Assembly: GCF_004358325.1 (NCBI RefSeq)
Contig: NZ_CP037940.1
Span: 186,001 to 250,000 of the forward strand
Direction: 5' to 3'
DNA length: 64,000 nucleotides
From: Periweissella cryptocerci
Lineage (GTDB): Bacteria > Bacillota > Bacilli > Lactobacillales > Lactobacillaceae
In this document: positions 9,146 through 18,417 of the stretch, piece after piece
Layout of the letters: each line of letters starts with the position of its first letter
How positions within the stretch are numbered: the first letter of the stretch is position 1
Made by a program: the position numbers and the translations under genes
The notes under the pieces: generated by a model
Told to the model about the DNA's origin: nothing
Seen by the model: the letters and a program-made list of their open reading frames with translations, nothing else
The model's database searches: none

Positions 9146-9349
9146 TTAACGGCAACCTTTTTTCATGATAGTTGGTACAGATTCTGGGTAGAAATTGTCG
9201 ATTTTGATAGTTTCACCCTCTTCAATATCATTTAATGCTTGGCCGATACGGGCCTTTAAAACAAGGAGTTCTTCTTTTGTCGCGTAGTCGGTAATGAAAC
9301 GTTCTGCGTTTGCCCGTAAGGCTAGAGTACTTTTTGCGCTTGTCGTCAT
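9146..9349 (-). CDS. Hypothetical 67-residue protein under a CcpA-type promoter
   Basis: This small charged protein (MTTSAKSTLALRANAERF at the N-terminus) looks helical, with no membrane segment or recognised domain. A textbook promoter lies just upstream with a cre box filling the whole spacer, and a terminator follows, so it is an independent monocistronic gene. Function is unknown; the regulation suggests expression when the preferred sugar is exhausted. Confidence 0.65.
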   Translation of the reverse strand: MTTSAKSTLALRANAERFITDYATKEELLVLKARIGQALNDIEEGETIKIDNFYPESVPTIMKKGCR

Positions 9350-9388
9350 TTATTAATTATCTCGCTTTCTATTTAAGTGAATAACTCA

Positions 9389-9417
9389 ATTATAAAGTAA
9401 GCGCTTACATTATGCAA
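9389..9417 (-). promoter_or_regulatory. Promoter with a cre site as its spacer
   Basis: On the minus strand TTGCAT (9417-9412) and TATAAT (9394-9389) are separated by exactly 17 bp. The 16 bases AAGTAAGCGCTTACAT at 9395-9410 match the cre consensus at 15 of 16 positions. CcpA bound there would occlude RNA polymerase. Confidence 0.75.
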
Positions 9418-9421
9418 TAGC

Positions 9422-9460
9422 AAAAAAGGAAGTGGGCCACAACTTTTACCCTACTTCCTT
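9422..9460 (-). terminator. Rho-independent terminator after the DegV gene
   Basis: AAGGAAGT/ACTTCCTT stem with extra GGG/CCC pairing and a T6 tail on the minus strand, 10 bp past the stop codon. Confidence 0.8.
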
Positions 9461-9470
9461 CTCAAATCGC

Positions 9471-10340
9471 CTATTCAGCTAATTCATCTTTAATCCAAGT
9501 AACTGCCAATGCGCCAGAACCTAGGTGTGTACCAATGACTGGGCCAAGCTCAGCAAGTTCAATTGGCATTGCCGGATATTTCATTTGTAATTCGTTAAAC
9601 CACGTCTGACCAGCTTCTAAATCGTTAGCATGGTATACCGTGACCCGAATTGGATAATCAATTTTCGCATAGGCTTCAGCAAATAATTCTTCCACCCGGG
9701 CTTTAGCCTTCTTCATTGAACGAACTTTTTCAAAAGCGACAATTTCATGCGTCTTATCGTCAAAAGTCAGCAAAGGCTTAATCTTCAACACAGAACCAAT
9801 GAAGGCGCCGGCATTAGACAAGCGACCGCCACGAACAAGATTTTGTAAATCATCAACGACAAACAATTCGCCAGTGGTTGCCCGCAAAGCGTCAAGCTCG
9901 GTAATGATTTGTTCGGGGCTATATTCTTCAGAGTTAGCCATACGTGCAGCTTGCAGCGCCATTTGCCCCATCAAGCGCACCGTGATTTGACTGTCATAGC
10001 CATACACTTTGACGCCTTCAATCTCATTAGCAACATTAGCAACCGTATTTGAAAAGCCAGAAATTGTTGAAGCCAAATGAATTGAAATAATCGCTTCATA
10101 GCCGGCGTCACGTAAATTTTCATAAACTTCGATTAACTCGCCCACAGCTGGTTGTGAAGTTGATGGGAATGAAGCTGAAGTTTTGAGCATTTCATAATAC
10201 TCATGATTTGATACATCAACGCCTTCGTTATAGACCTTTCCGTCCATAATTACTGGAATTGGGATAATCGTAATGTGATTATCGGCAATTTCTTGGGCAG
10301 TCAAATAGCTCGTGCTATCGGTAACTACTGCAATTTTCAT
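9471..10340 (-). CDS. DegV family fatty-acid-binding protein
   Basis: The 289-residue protein begins KIAVVTDSTSYLTAQE and contains the SFPSTSQPAVGE loop and GYDSQ segment typical of DegV/FakB proteins. These bind a fatty acid and, in Firmicutes, present it to the FakA kinase for phosphorylation and entry into phospholipid synthesis. FakA is not in the window. The start at 10340 follows GAAGGACG. It lies next to a MarR-type regulator on the same strand. Confidence 0.9.
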   Translation of the reverse strand: MKIAVVTDSTSYLTAQEIADNHITIIPIPVIMDGKVYNEGVDVSNHEYYEMLKTSASFPSTSQPAVGELIEVYENLRDAGYEAIISIHLASTISGFSNTVANVANEIEGVKVYGYDSQITVRLMGQMALQAARMANSEEYSPEQIITELDALRATTGELFVVDDLQNLVRGGRLSNAGAFIGSVLKIKPLLTFDDKTHEIVAFEKVRSMKKAKARVEELFAEAYAKIDYPIRVTVYHANDLEAGQTWFNELQMKYPAMPIELAELGPVIGTHLGSGALAVTWIKDELAE

Positions 10341-10428
10341 TACAATCGTCCTTCTCTCTCAATTAATAATAGGCAATAGTGTAACATAATTCTCTGCATG
10401 ACTAAATGAAATTAATGCATTTTACTTT

Positions 10429-10851
10429 TTATAATTCAGTAACTCGGGTCATTGATTTTTCCAAACGGTTTAAAAGAATCCGCAACATGTTAACTTCTTC
10501 ATTTGACCATTTATCGAAAATCGTATCTTCGAGGTTTTTATATTCACCATTAATATTAGTGACCGCATCAGAACCAGTTGTCAAAACTGTGTAAACTAAC
10601 TGACGATGATCGCGTCCAGTTGCAACTTTGTCGACATACTCCTTCGCCAAAATGCTCTTTAATTGGCGTGATAACGTTGACGTATCTAAGCCAGTTTCGG
10701 CTGATAACTTGTCTTGCGTATCGAAACCTTCCATCATCGTACTCAATAATTGCCATTCCGCAATCGTCAAACCGTATTTTTTGGTAATCTTCATCAACGC
10801 TGCTTTTTGAATTTTTTCAGCATCGCGTAAAGCTTCTAAACTTGATTTCAT
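10429..10851 (-). CDS. MarR family transcriptional regulator
   Basis: The 140-residue winged-helix protein has the MarR pattern: an N-terminal dimer helix, LTIAEWQLLSTM, recognition region DTSTLSRQLKSI, and wing DHRQLVYTVLT. The start follows GGAGATAAATAAAA. It lies 88 bp upstream of degV in the same direction, which makes degV a possible target or operon partner. The ligand is unknown. Confidence 0.9.
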   Translation of the reverse strand: MKSSLEALRDAEKIQKAALMKITKKYGLTIAEWQLLSTMMEGFDTQDKLSAETGLDTSTLSRQLKSILAKEYVDKVATGRDHRQLVYTVLTTGSDAVTNINGEYKNLEDTIFDKWSNEEVNMLRILLNRLEKSMTRVTEL

Positions 10852-11299
10852 TTTTATTTATCTCCGCTCTTGTATGTTCGATTGCTTTCACCATTTGAAC
10901 GCCCCACATCGCTTCGTTCAAATTAGTTCTAGCAAATACACCTTGATTATTTATCTACAAATTGCATTGTACAATAATATCAATATATTAAGCAATCCTT
11001 TTATTTCTTGTTATATCAAAGTTCTTACAAATTTCGTTTTTGTTATAGGCATATGAGGACTAAAATCGCTCATAATTCGTAAAGTAAGAACAGCAAATTC
11101 TGGCGGCTTAGGTCGTCAAAAAAAGTCGCACTGAAACAAAACTTGCTGTATAAACCCATAACCTTGAATAACATACAAACCGTGTATTTTCCCAAAATGT
11201 GCAACCACTACTACGCTACGCAAACACAAAACGCCACCATTATATTCAGATGTGACTTTTGTATAATACTATTCTTACTTTTTCTCGGTAATAATACTG
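10852..11299. other. Divergent intergenic region with no gene
   Basis: AT-rich spacer between marR (minus) and rqcH (plus). It has a plus-strand TATAAT near 11261 in addition to the one at 11300. An open frame at 10874-11056 has no ribosome-binding site and unconvincing composition, so I see no gene here. Confidence 0.5.
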
Positions 11300-11443
11300 T
11301 ATAATAGAATAGGTATAGCTACATGTAACACTGACACCGCTAGGCAGCTGTAATGATTTATAGTCATTCGATCAGAGTGCGATTTATTACACGCCCAATC
11401 GTGTCACAATATTTATATAAAAAATGAATGGAGGACATTCCAC
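11300..11443 (+). promoter_or_regulatory. rqcH promoter and long 5' UTR with inverted repeat
   Basis: TATAAT lies at 11300-11305, about 130 bp ahead of the ATG. The transcribed leader contains TGACAC (11332-11337) complementary to GTGTCA (11401-11406), with a smaller AATGA/TCATT hairpin inside. GGAGG occurs just before the start. The leader could fold, but no known RNA was recognised. Confidence 0.45.
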
Positions 11444-13171
11444 ATGAGCTTTGACGGTATGTTCACACACGCCATGGTCGGCGAATTAAATAGTAAGCTG
11501 GCCGGTGGTCGTATTACCAAGATTCACCAACCATATCCAAACGAAATTATCCTAGTTGTCCGTGCTAATGGGAAGAATCACCCATTGCTGCTTTCAGCAC
11601 ACCCAACGTTTGCCCGCGCCCAAATTACGGACATTCCCTATGCTAATCCAGCTACCCCACCCAACTTTGCGATGATGTTGCGTAAACACTTAGAAGGTGC
11701 CCGCTTAGATCGCATTGAACAAGTCGAAAATGACCGGATTATTCGTTTATTTGTGCAAACACACGATGAATTAGGTGATATTGAAAATATCGTTTTGATC
11801 CTTGAAATGATGGGTCGGCACTCGAATTTGTTCTTGGTTAATGAAAAATCAAACAAGATTGTTGAATTGATTAAGCACGTTTCAGCTGACCAAAACCGGG
11901 TTCGTTCGCTTTACCCAGGTGCCCAATACATTGCGCCACCAAAACAAAATTTAACTAATCCATATGAATCATTAAATGGTTTAGCTAATTTGATTTTGGA
12001 TATTCCTGATCAAAAGGAACTCGCTAAGGAAATCCAAGGTCATTTCCAAGGATTTGCGTTTGACTCAGCTCAAGAATTAGCTGCCGCGGTCCACGAAGAC
12101 GGCGACGCAATGAAGCACGCCCAAAATTGGCTACAAAAGTTTGACACGCCACAACCAACCTTAACGGAAATTGGCAATAACAAAACTGCTTACACACCCT
12201 TCCCATGGTTAACGGTGACTGGACCACAACAAACCTTTGCCTCACTTGGTGAATTGCTCGATTTCTACTTCGCTGATAAAGCAGAACGTGATCGGGTGCA
12301 ACAACAAGCCGGATCCGTTATCCGTGTTGTCCGCAACGAAATTAAGAAAAACAAGACCAAATTAAAGAAGCTCCACCAATCATTGGATGAATCAGCCCAT
12401 GCTGATGAATTCAAAGTGAAAGGTGAATTGCTGACGACGTATTTGTACCAAGTTGAGCGCGGTATGACTGAAATCACGTTACCAAACTACTACGAAGATG
12501 AAAAGCCCATGAAGATTGCCTTGAGTAACCAAATCGGCCCATCACAAAACGCCCAAAAGTACTTTACCCGCTATAATAAATTGAAAAAAGCCGTGGCCTT
12601 CGTCGACGAACAAATTGCTTTGGCTGAAGATGAACTGGCCTACTTAGAAAACATCATGGCGCAGATCGAAATCGCGAGTCCTAAAGACATTAACGAAATT
12701 AAGCTTGAATTAATTGCTGAAGGCTACATTCGTAATAAGTCAAAGAACAAGAAGGCCAAGATTCAAATCTCGAAGCCTGAAAAATTCTGGGCAACTGACG
12801 GCACGGAAATTGAAGTCGGTAAGAACAACTTGCAAAATGATAAATTAAGCTTGAAAACCGCTGCCCGGACCGACATTTGGCTACACGTGCAAAAGTTACC
12901 AGGCTCACACGTCATTATTCACGACAGTAACCCGAGTGAAGCAACAATCATGGAGGCTGCTAATCTGGCAGCATATTTCTCCAAAGCACGTGAATCAGCT
13001 AACGTACCCGTTGATTACTTACAAACTCGACGACTTCGGAAACCCAATGGTGCTAAACCTGGTTTCGTTATTTTTGAAGGTCAAACAACAGTCTATGTCA
13101 CACCAAGTTTGAACTTAGTTAATAAAATGCGTACCAAGCCAGCGCCAACGGTTGAACCAGCCGCTGACTAA
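11444..13171 (+). CDS. rqcH: Rqc2 homologue RqcH (NFACT / FbpA protein)
   Basis: The 575-residue protein begins SFDGMFTHAMVGEL and carries the NFACT-N domain, a central coiled coil (about residues 290-420, rich in Lys/Glu) and the NFACT-R domain (TDIWLHVQKLPGSHVII). RqcH binds 50S subunits carrying stalled nascent chains and directs C-terminal alanine tailing for degradation. Older annotations call it fibronectin-binding protein. It is a plus-strand single gene with a strong GGAGG and its own terminator. Confidence 0.93.
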   Translation: MSFDGMFTHAMVGELNSKLAGGRITKIHQPYPNEIILVVRANGKNHPLLLSAHPTFARAQITDIPYANPATPPNFAMMLRKHLEGARLDRIEQVENDRIIRLFVQTHDELGDIENIVLILEMMGRHSNLFLVNEKSNKIVELIKHVSADQNRVRSLYPGAQYIAPPKQNLTNPYESLNGLANLILDIPDQKELAKEIQGHFQGFAFDSAQELAAAVHEDGDAMKHAQNWLQKFDTPQPTLTEIGNNKTAYTPFPWLTVTGPQQTFASLGELLDFYFADKAERDRVQQQAGSVIRVVRNEIKKNKTKLKKLHQSLDESAHADEFKVKGELLTTYLYQVERGMTEITLPNYYEDEKPMKIALSNQIGPSQNAQKYFTRYNKLKKAVAFVDEQIALAEDELAYLENIMAQIEIASPKDINEIKLELIAEGYIRNKSKNKKAKIQISKPEKFWATDGTEIEVGKNNLQNDKLSLKTAARTDIWLHVQKLPGSHVIIHDSNPSEATIMEAANLAAYFSKARESANVPVDYLQTRRLRKPNGAKPGFVIFEGQTTVYVTPSLNLVNKMRTKPAPTVEPAAD

Positions 13172-13189
13172 CACAAGTAAATAGCTACT

Positions 13190-13234
13190 AAAACACCGCC
13201 CTTTTCATTAAGATTTTGAAACGAGCGGTGTTTT
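13190..13234 (+). terminator. Rho-independent terminator after rqcH
   Basis: AAAACACCGC/GCGGTGTTTT stem followed by TTTTGTTTTG. Confidence 0.85.
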
Positions 13235-13286
13235 GTTTTGCATGCAGCCCCATCATCGTATAAAATAATTTTCAGAGGTTATTTTC

Positions 13287-14084
13287 ATGAACAATTTACG
13301 TGCCATTTTAAATGGTCATCATTTTTTGAAAGCGAAGCGCATCGTGGTTGCCTACCATATCATGATTGCAACCATGGCGGTCGTTTCAATTTTATTGGTG
13401 ATTTTAGATTTAACTAATACAATCGATATTGTGGCGATGCCCTATGCTGTTATCAATGATTTTATCTTAACGGTGTTCACAATCGACTATGTCGGGCGCT
13501 TTATTCGAGCGGAAAACCGTTGGAAATTCTTTTATACGAATATTTTTGATTTGTTAGCCATTGTGCCTTTCAGTTCAATTTTCAGCTTCTTCCGTGTCGC
13601 CCGGCTCGCTTCCGTGGCACGAGTGTTCCTGCTATTTCGGGTTGTCGGCTTATCTGGTAAGCTGACGCGGAATCTGCACCGCTTTTTCTACGGGACAGGT
13701 TTGATGTATGTTCTATACATTGTAATTATCATGTTACTCGTCGCCTCAGCTATTTTCAGTCAAGCGGAAAATGTTAGCTTTGGGAACGCCATGTGGTGGG
13801 CAATTGTAACTGTAACTACAGTTGGGTATGGTGACGTTACCCCACACACCATGGTCGGACGTGGCTTGGCAATCGTCCTCATGATTATGGGTATCGGATT
13901 AATCGGTACATTGACCTCTGCAATCACGAACGTTGTAAGTCGCACTGCCGGTGAAAAAGCCGAATTAGAATTCGAAGAGAGCCTCGCCCTCGACGAAATC
14001 AAGGAACTCCATGCCGAAATCCGCGCATTGACTACCACCGTCAACGAATTAAAAGATTTACAAACTAAGCAAAATAAAAAATGA
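13287..14084 (+). CDS. Voltage-gated-type potassium channel (Kch-like)
   Basis: The 265-residue membrane protein has six predicted helices. An S4-like segment carries spaced arginines (FFRVARLASVARVFLLFRVV). The pore carries the K+ selectivity filter TVTTVGYGDVTP, and a C-terminal coiled coil (about residues 225-260) probably tetramerises it. No RCK/TrkA-N domain is present. It is the second of two plus-strand genes and has its own terminator. Confidence 0.9.
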   Translation: MNNLRAILNGHHFLKAKRIVVAYHIMIATMAVVSILLVILDLTNTIDIVAMPYAVINDFILTVFTIDYVGRFIRAENRWKFFYTNIFDLLAIVPFSSIFSFFRVARLASVARVFLLFRVVGLSGKLTRNLHRFFYGTGLMYVLYIVIIMLLVASAIFSQAENVSFGNAMWWAIVTVTTVGYGDVTPHTMVGRGLAIVLMIMGIGLIGTLTSAITNVVSRTAGEKAELEFEESLALDEIKELHAEIRALTTTVNELKDLQTKQNKK

Positions 14085-14106
14085 AACGACGTCTTTTATC
14101 ACACGC

Positions 14107-14153
14107 TAAAAAGCCTGATTTCTCCTTATTAGAGGTAGAAATCAGGCTTTTTT
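14107..14153 (+). terminator. Terminator hairpin related to two other hairpins in the window
   Basis: AAAGCCTGATTTCT pairs with AGAAATCAGGCTTT and is followed by T6. The stem-loop, with a CTCCTTATT...AGGTAG inner part, recurs at 51412-51455 and 61547-61595. Confidence 0.8.
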
Positions 14154-14312
14154 AGGTGGTGCATTTTATGTCTGTTGCTATCCACATTACTGATAGAACG
14201 TTTCTAGCACTAAACTGTCAAGCGTGATATTTAGCTATTCACTCATCCTAATCCGCGTGTCTCAAACACTCCATTAACACACAAAACGCTAAACAACCGA
14301 GAACCTTTTTCA

Positions 14313-14675
14313 TCACTTACTTTGCTTTTGTTGATAATCAGAGACATTATCAACTTTTAAACCGTGTTCTGCTAGGTAAAATGGGCCATATTTGGCAACT
14401 TTGAATTCGCGGACATACGTTTTTGTGCCAGGCACCCGGTAGTATTGCCCCTTTTTAGTGACGACATACCTGTTAGGTGCACTTTTCTTAACCTGTAACT
14501 TTAATGCTTTGGTGGGTTCACCCCACGTGAGCATCATTGCTTTAACCGCGCCACTTGGGGTTAATGAGAGAATCCCAAACGCAATTACTAGTAATGCAAA
14601 GATACTCAAAATTATCGATAAAAATGTGTGAAACTTATTACGTTTTTTATTTTTTGCTCGTCTTTTTTTAGCCAT
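14313..14675 (-). CDS. Small membrane protein of unknown function
   Basis: The 120-residue protein has a very basic N-terminus (MAKKRRAKNKKRNK), one membrane helix (about residues 16-42) and an extracytoplasmic basic domain. This gives a type II single-pass topology. The ATG lies 5 nt past the helicase stop with no clear ribosome-binding site, so it is probably translated by coupling with the helicase gene. No family was recognised. Confidence 0.65.
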   Translation of the reverse strand: MAKKRRAKNKKRNKFHTFLSIILSIFALLVIAFGILSLTPSGAVKAMMLTWGEPTKALKLQVKKSAPNRYVVTKKGQYYRVPGTKTYVREFKVAKYGPFYLAEHGLKVDNVSDYQQKQSK

Positions 14676-14680
14676 TTTTT

Positions 14681-16825
14681 CTAGTTAACTTTCGTAATTT
14701 TATCAGCATTAATTTGCCGTGGAATCGCAATTGTATCAAATTTAACGATATACGTAGTTTCATCAAATGCTTCAATGGTGCCTAACCCTAGAAACTCATG
14801 TTGCACCCGCATACCTGGGCCCAGTAAATTGGTCGCAACGACTGGTTTTGCTGGTAGCGCTGCCCGTGATTCTTGCATTTTCACAAACGCTGTAGCTTCA
14901 TCAAGCAAAGCCTGTGGTAATTGCGTGACAAATTCTAAATTAGTTGGATTGATTTCCGTAATAAATCTTGATGGATATTTCTGCAAGCCTTGCCCAGTGT
15001 AACCTTCCGAATCAGTTAAAAACAGAGCGTTTTCGGCCCGGGTGAATGCCACGTACGCCACGCGCCGTTCTTCTTCCACTTCGGCTGCTTTCTTAGCATT
15101 ATTAGACGGAAAAATCCCCTCACTCATGCCAATTACGAAAACATAGGGAAATTCAAGGCCTTTGGAGGCATGAATCGTCATTAACTTCACCTGGTCGTTG
15201 TCTTCATCTTCAATTTCATCGTAGTACAATGAAACACTTTCAAGGTAACCTGCCAAGTCCGCCTCTTCGTCCTCATTTTGATATTGGACAATTCCTTGAC
15301 GAAGCTCGGCAATATTGTCTAAGCGGTCGTTTTCCCCACTCAAACGCAAATCAGCCTCGTACCCAGTTCGCTCCAGTACAAATGTTACAAGCGCAGCAAC
15401 GGGAACACTATCCCACTTCTGACGAGCCTCCATGATTACTTGGTGAAACGTCTGCGCAGCGGCTGGCATTTCCGTAATCAATTCGCCAAATGCTTCAAAC
15501 AGCGAAACTTGCCGTAATTCTGCATACTGTTCCAGTTTTTCTAGTCGCTTTTTCCCCATCCCACGAGCTGGTACATTAATCACTCGGGAAAACGCTAAAT
15601 CATCACCGTTCACAATCAAGCGGAGAAAACTCAGAACGTCTTTAATTTCTTTGCGCTGATAGAAGCTCATGCCACTATAAACTTTGTATGGTGTTTTGTG
15701 TTCAATTAATTTTTGTTCAATCATGCGGGTAATCGAGTTCGCTCGATACAAAATCGCAACATCACTGTACTTAATTCCCAATGCATGCAGTGTCTCGATT
15801 TGATTAACGACCCATTCAGTTTCAGCAGTTTCGGTCTTAGCGTGCTGATACATCACCTGCTTGCTAGCGGGCTTTGTGGCATTCAAAGCTTTGGGATAGC
15901 GTTGTTTATTATTTTCAATCAGTTCATTTGAAACATTAATAATGTCACTCGATGAGCGATAGTTTTTATCAATCACAACGGTTTGTGCATCGGGGTGATC
16001 AACTTCAAAATCTAAAATGTAATTCACCGCGGCCCCACGCCACGTATAAATTGTTTGATCTGGATCCCCAACAATGAATAAATTCTTGTATAGGTCAGCT
16101 AATAACTCAACAAAAGCGACCTGCATTTCACTAACGTCTTGATACTCATCAACCATGACGTATTGTAGGCGTTTCTGCCATTTTTCACGAATTTCAACTG
16201 AGCCGTTCAACATCAGCATCGCAATCGTCAACAAGTCACTAAAATCCAAGCCAAAATTTTGGCGTTGCACCTTTAAATACGCATAAAAAATTTTATCTTG
16301 AATACTATCCGTCGCGTTAAATAACACATCAATGTCCGCAGAAGTTGGCTTTGAAATTAATTCAGCCGCTTGATATGAGGTCGTTTTCCGCCCATCAATG
16401 TCTGCTAGCGCCTTTTTAACCGTGTACTGGCGCGTATTCACATTTAGATCCTTAAACAGCTTCTTAATAACTTGCTTCCGGTCTTCCTCATCAATGATAA
16501 TGAAGCTCTTCGGAAAGTGAATGAACTCTGGATTTTCCTTGATAATCTTGACGGCAAAACCGTGGAACGTATTAATATAACCGCCCGCATTTTCACCCAG
16601 AATTGCCCGAATCTTCTGTTTCATTGATTGCGCCGCTTTATTAGTAAACGTAATCGCTAAAATATTATCGCTCGGAACGCCCAAATTTTCGACTAAGTGA
16701 GCGTATCGTGCGGTTAATGTTTTGGTCTTACCAGTGCCAGCACCCGCAATAACCCGGACATAACCTTCAGTCGCTTGCGCCGCAGCAAGTTGTTCCGGAT
16801 TCAATCCCGCAAAAAAATCTGTCAT
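14681..16825 (-). CDS. UvrD/PcrA-type superfamily 1 DNA helicase
   Basis: The 714-residue protein has the SF1A motifs in order: Q-like LNPEQLAAA, Walker A AGAGTGKTKTLTAR (about 27-40), Ia TFTNKAA, DEYQDV (motif II), GDPDQTIYTWRGA (III), NYRSS (IV), HASKGLEFPYVFV (V) and VAYVAFTRAE (VI). The C-terminus ends in a Tudor-like module (PGMRVQHEFLGLGTIEAF) as in PcrA. Its role would be 3'-5' unwinding in repair and in clearing transcription or RecA complexes. Whether it is the main PcrA or a paralogue cannot be decided from this window. Confidence 0.92.
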   Translation of the reverse strand: MTDFFAGLNPEQLAAAQATEGYVRVIAGAGTGKTKTLTARYAHLVENLGVPSDNILAITFTNKAAQSMKQKIRAILGENAGGYINTFHGFAVKIIKENPEFIHFPKSFIIIDEEDRKQVIKKLFKDLNVNTRQYTVKKALADIDGRKTTSYQAAELISKPTSADIDVLFNATDSIQDKIFYAYLKVQRQNFGLDFSDLLTIAMLMLNGSVEIREKWQKRLQYVMVDEYQDVSEMQVAFVELLADLYKNLFIVGDPDQTIYTWRGAAVNYILDFEVDHPDAQTVVIDKNYRSSSDIINVSNELIENNKQRYPKALNATKPASKQVMYQHAKTETAETEWVVNQIETLHALGIKYSDVAILYRANSITRMIEQKLIEHKTPYKVYSGMSFYQRKEIKDVLSFLRLIVNGDDLAFSRVINVPARGMGKKRLEKLEQYAELRQVSLFEAFGELITEMPAAAQTFHQVIMEARQKWDSVPVAALVTFVLERTGYEADLRLSGENDRLDNIAELRQGIVQYQNEDEEADLAGYLESVSLYYDEIEDEDNDQVKLMTIHASKGLEFPYVFVIGMSEGIFPSNNAKKAAEVEEERRVAYVAFTRAENALFLTDSEGYTGQGLQKYPSRFITEINPTNLEFVTQLPQALLDEATAFVKMQESRAALPAKPVVATNLLGPGMRVQHEFLGLGTIEAFDETTYIVKFDTIAIPRQINADKITKVN

Positions 16826-16984
16826 GAGTTACTTCCTTTCGTATCCTTTAATTATGTATATGTTTTTAAAATGTAGACAGCAATAATAACTGTCTACATT
16901 TCGCACGTTTGTTCGCATCTATAATCATACCAGAAATCAAGCCGACTGAAAATCAAAAAAGGAAACCAATTACGGTCTCCTTAA

Positions 16985-17387
16985 GAATTATTGGTTCCAG
17001 CGTATGATTGTAGTTTCTGTAATTTTCAATCATCGGATTACTGAGGTTCAATAGTCGGTGTTGTTTTTTCCAGACTACTACGACCTTTGGTTGGTAATTA
17101 TTTTTCGCTAGTTACATTATTCCTAACTAACGAAGTGCCGATAAATTGCTTGGCGGGCGCAGCCTTTACACCGCTACTGGGGGAATATGTGTGTAGCACA
17201 TATTTCCGCTGAGGATGAGATGAGGAGTCTTAGGAATTTATTCCTTAGACTCCCAGCTTGTCCGAACCGACCAAGACCGCACTTTGGCTTGGGAGGCTGC
17301 TTCCAGCGTGGTGCGCCAAGCAATTTACCGGCACGCAGTGGCCAATTTTATTCAATCCCACGTCAGACGAAATGGAACAGAATTATT
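16985..17387. mobile_element. Dispersed inverted-end element, copy B2, with perfect target-site duplication
   Basis: The element spans 16993-17379 (387 bp, GGTTCC...GGAACA) and is flanked by direct 8-bp repeats GAATTATT at 16985-16992 and 17380-17387. It is homologous to copy B1 throughout. Several stems differ from B1 on both strands in a compensating way: GGAGTC/GACTCC against GGATTC/GAATCC, and ATTGCTTGG/CCAAGCAAT against ATTACTTGG/CCAAGTAAT. It encodes no transposase. The duplication shows insertion by transposition. Confidence 0.88.
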
Positions 17388-17394
17388 TTCCTAC

Positions 17395-17775
17395 TTAATA
17401 AACCAAGCCAACAAAGTACACTAACAATCCCAGCCCTAACAAATCAAGATAGAGGCGACTCAGCATGCGGTACTTATTAGTGGCAGTACTTGCTACTAGA
17501 CTCGCTATCTGCCGCTTCAAACGTTGATTGGCATTCAAGAGCACATAACCGATTAATACTAAGGCTACGAGCAATAGGACGCGATTCCACACACCCGGCA
17601 ATAGCACTGCGCTAATTAATGCGATTGTTGCCAGTGCAATAACTACCCTGTTCCTGTTAGCAATCGTAATCATTTTCATATTCAAACCATTAGCAACTAT
17701 TTCCGCTTGGCTACGATAGAACAAGCTTAGTAAAATCAAAATCGTGCCAATGATAAACGTTATTATTGTAAGCAT
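17395..17775 (-). CDS. Small integral membrane protein of unknown function
   Basis: The 126-residue protein has four hydrophobic segments, near residues 1-20, 43-60, 66-82 and 105-125. The start follows GAAAGGGG. It lies 15 bp downstream of the next hypothetical gene and probably shares its transcript. The right end of MITE copy B2 lies only a few bases past its stop codon. No family was recognised. Confidence 0.65.
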   Translation of the reverse strand: MLTIITFIIGTILILLSLFYRSQAEIVANGLNMKMITIANRNRVVIALATIALISAVLLPGVWNRVLLLVALVLIGYVLLNANQRLKRQIASLVASTATNKYRMLSRLYLDLLGLGLLVYFVGLVY

Positions 17776-17790
17776 TATACCCCTTTCTAA

Positions 17791-18243
17791 TTAATCATCT
17801 TCAGAGACATCGGTATCGCCATTAGGACCATATTTCGCCTTTTTCGTATGCTGTGACCACATGTAATACGTATTAGGTTTGCTGATATCAACCGTGACTT
17901 TACCAATTTTGATTTTCGTATTTGAGAGCCATTTCATTTGCGCATACAAATCATTATATTGTAGATAAACCGTCTTATCACGCTTGGGATTCTTGGCGCC
18001 TACTGGTGTAATCCCAATTCGGTTTTTAAAGGCCGAAAATGAATTACCATAAATTACATACATCCGTGCTTCGTATTTATGATCCGGCGATTCACTCTTT
18101 GAATATTCGTATCCCTGTCCGTTCCAGTACGACAATTCAGATGGTACCACAACAAACCGCACGAACAGAAAGGCACTCGCCAAAACAATGGTTGCAGCAA
18201 CTGTAATGATGATTTTTGTACTTTTCTTCATTCGTTTTCGCAT
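17791..18243 (-). CDS. Membrane-anchored protein, possibly DUF5412-like
   Basis: Start chosen at the ATG at 18243 (MRKRMKKSTK), which follows GGAGA at 5 nt; an in-frame ATG at 18255 lacks a site. The 150-residue protein has one N-terminal membrane anchor (about residues 7-28) and an external domain with SPDHKYEARMYVIYGN, WLSNTKIKIG and a KPNTYYMW segment. The SPDxKYEA pattern recalls the DUF5412 family; this is a guess. It probably forms an operon with the following membrane protein gene. Confidence 0.6.
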   Translation of the reverse strand: MRKRMKKSTKIIITVAATIVLASAFLFVRFVVVPSELSYWNGQGYEYSKSESPDHKYEARMYVIYGNSFSAFKNRIGITPVGAKNPKRDKTVYLQYNDLYAQMKWLSNTKIKIGKVTVDISKPNTYYMWSQHTKKAKYGPNGDTDVSEDD

Positions 18244-18380
18244 AACATTCTCCATGATTGATTATTCATCCAATGATACACCACTGAGCCAACTAAAGTA
18301 CTTAAAAATAGCTCAAATTTATTTATTGGCGAAACAAAAAAGGCAGCACACGACTACCTTTTCCTATTTTATACGTTTTC

Positions 18381-18414
18381 ATTTATTCAATCCCATGTTA
18401 GGCGCAATAGGGCC
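18381..18414. repeat. Right-end fragment of the dispersed element
   Basis: ATTTATTCAATCCCATGTTA followed by GGCGCAATAGGGCC resembles the right end of other copies (TTATTCAATCCCACGTCAGA). No left end was found nearby. It lies 4 bp past the stop codon of the transporter gene. Confidence 0.45.
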
Positions 18415-18417
18415 TTT

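Noticed and set aside
10874..11056. 60-codon plus-strand frame between marR and rqcH
   Set aside because: No ribosome-binding site, hydrophobic random composition, and upstream of the real rqcH promoter.
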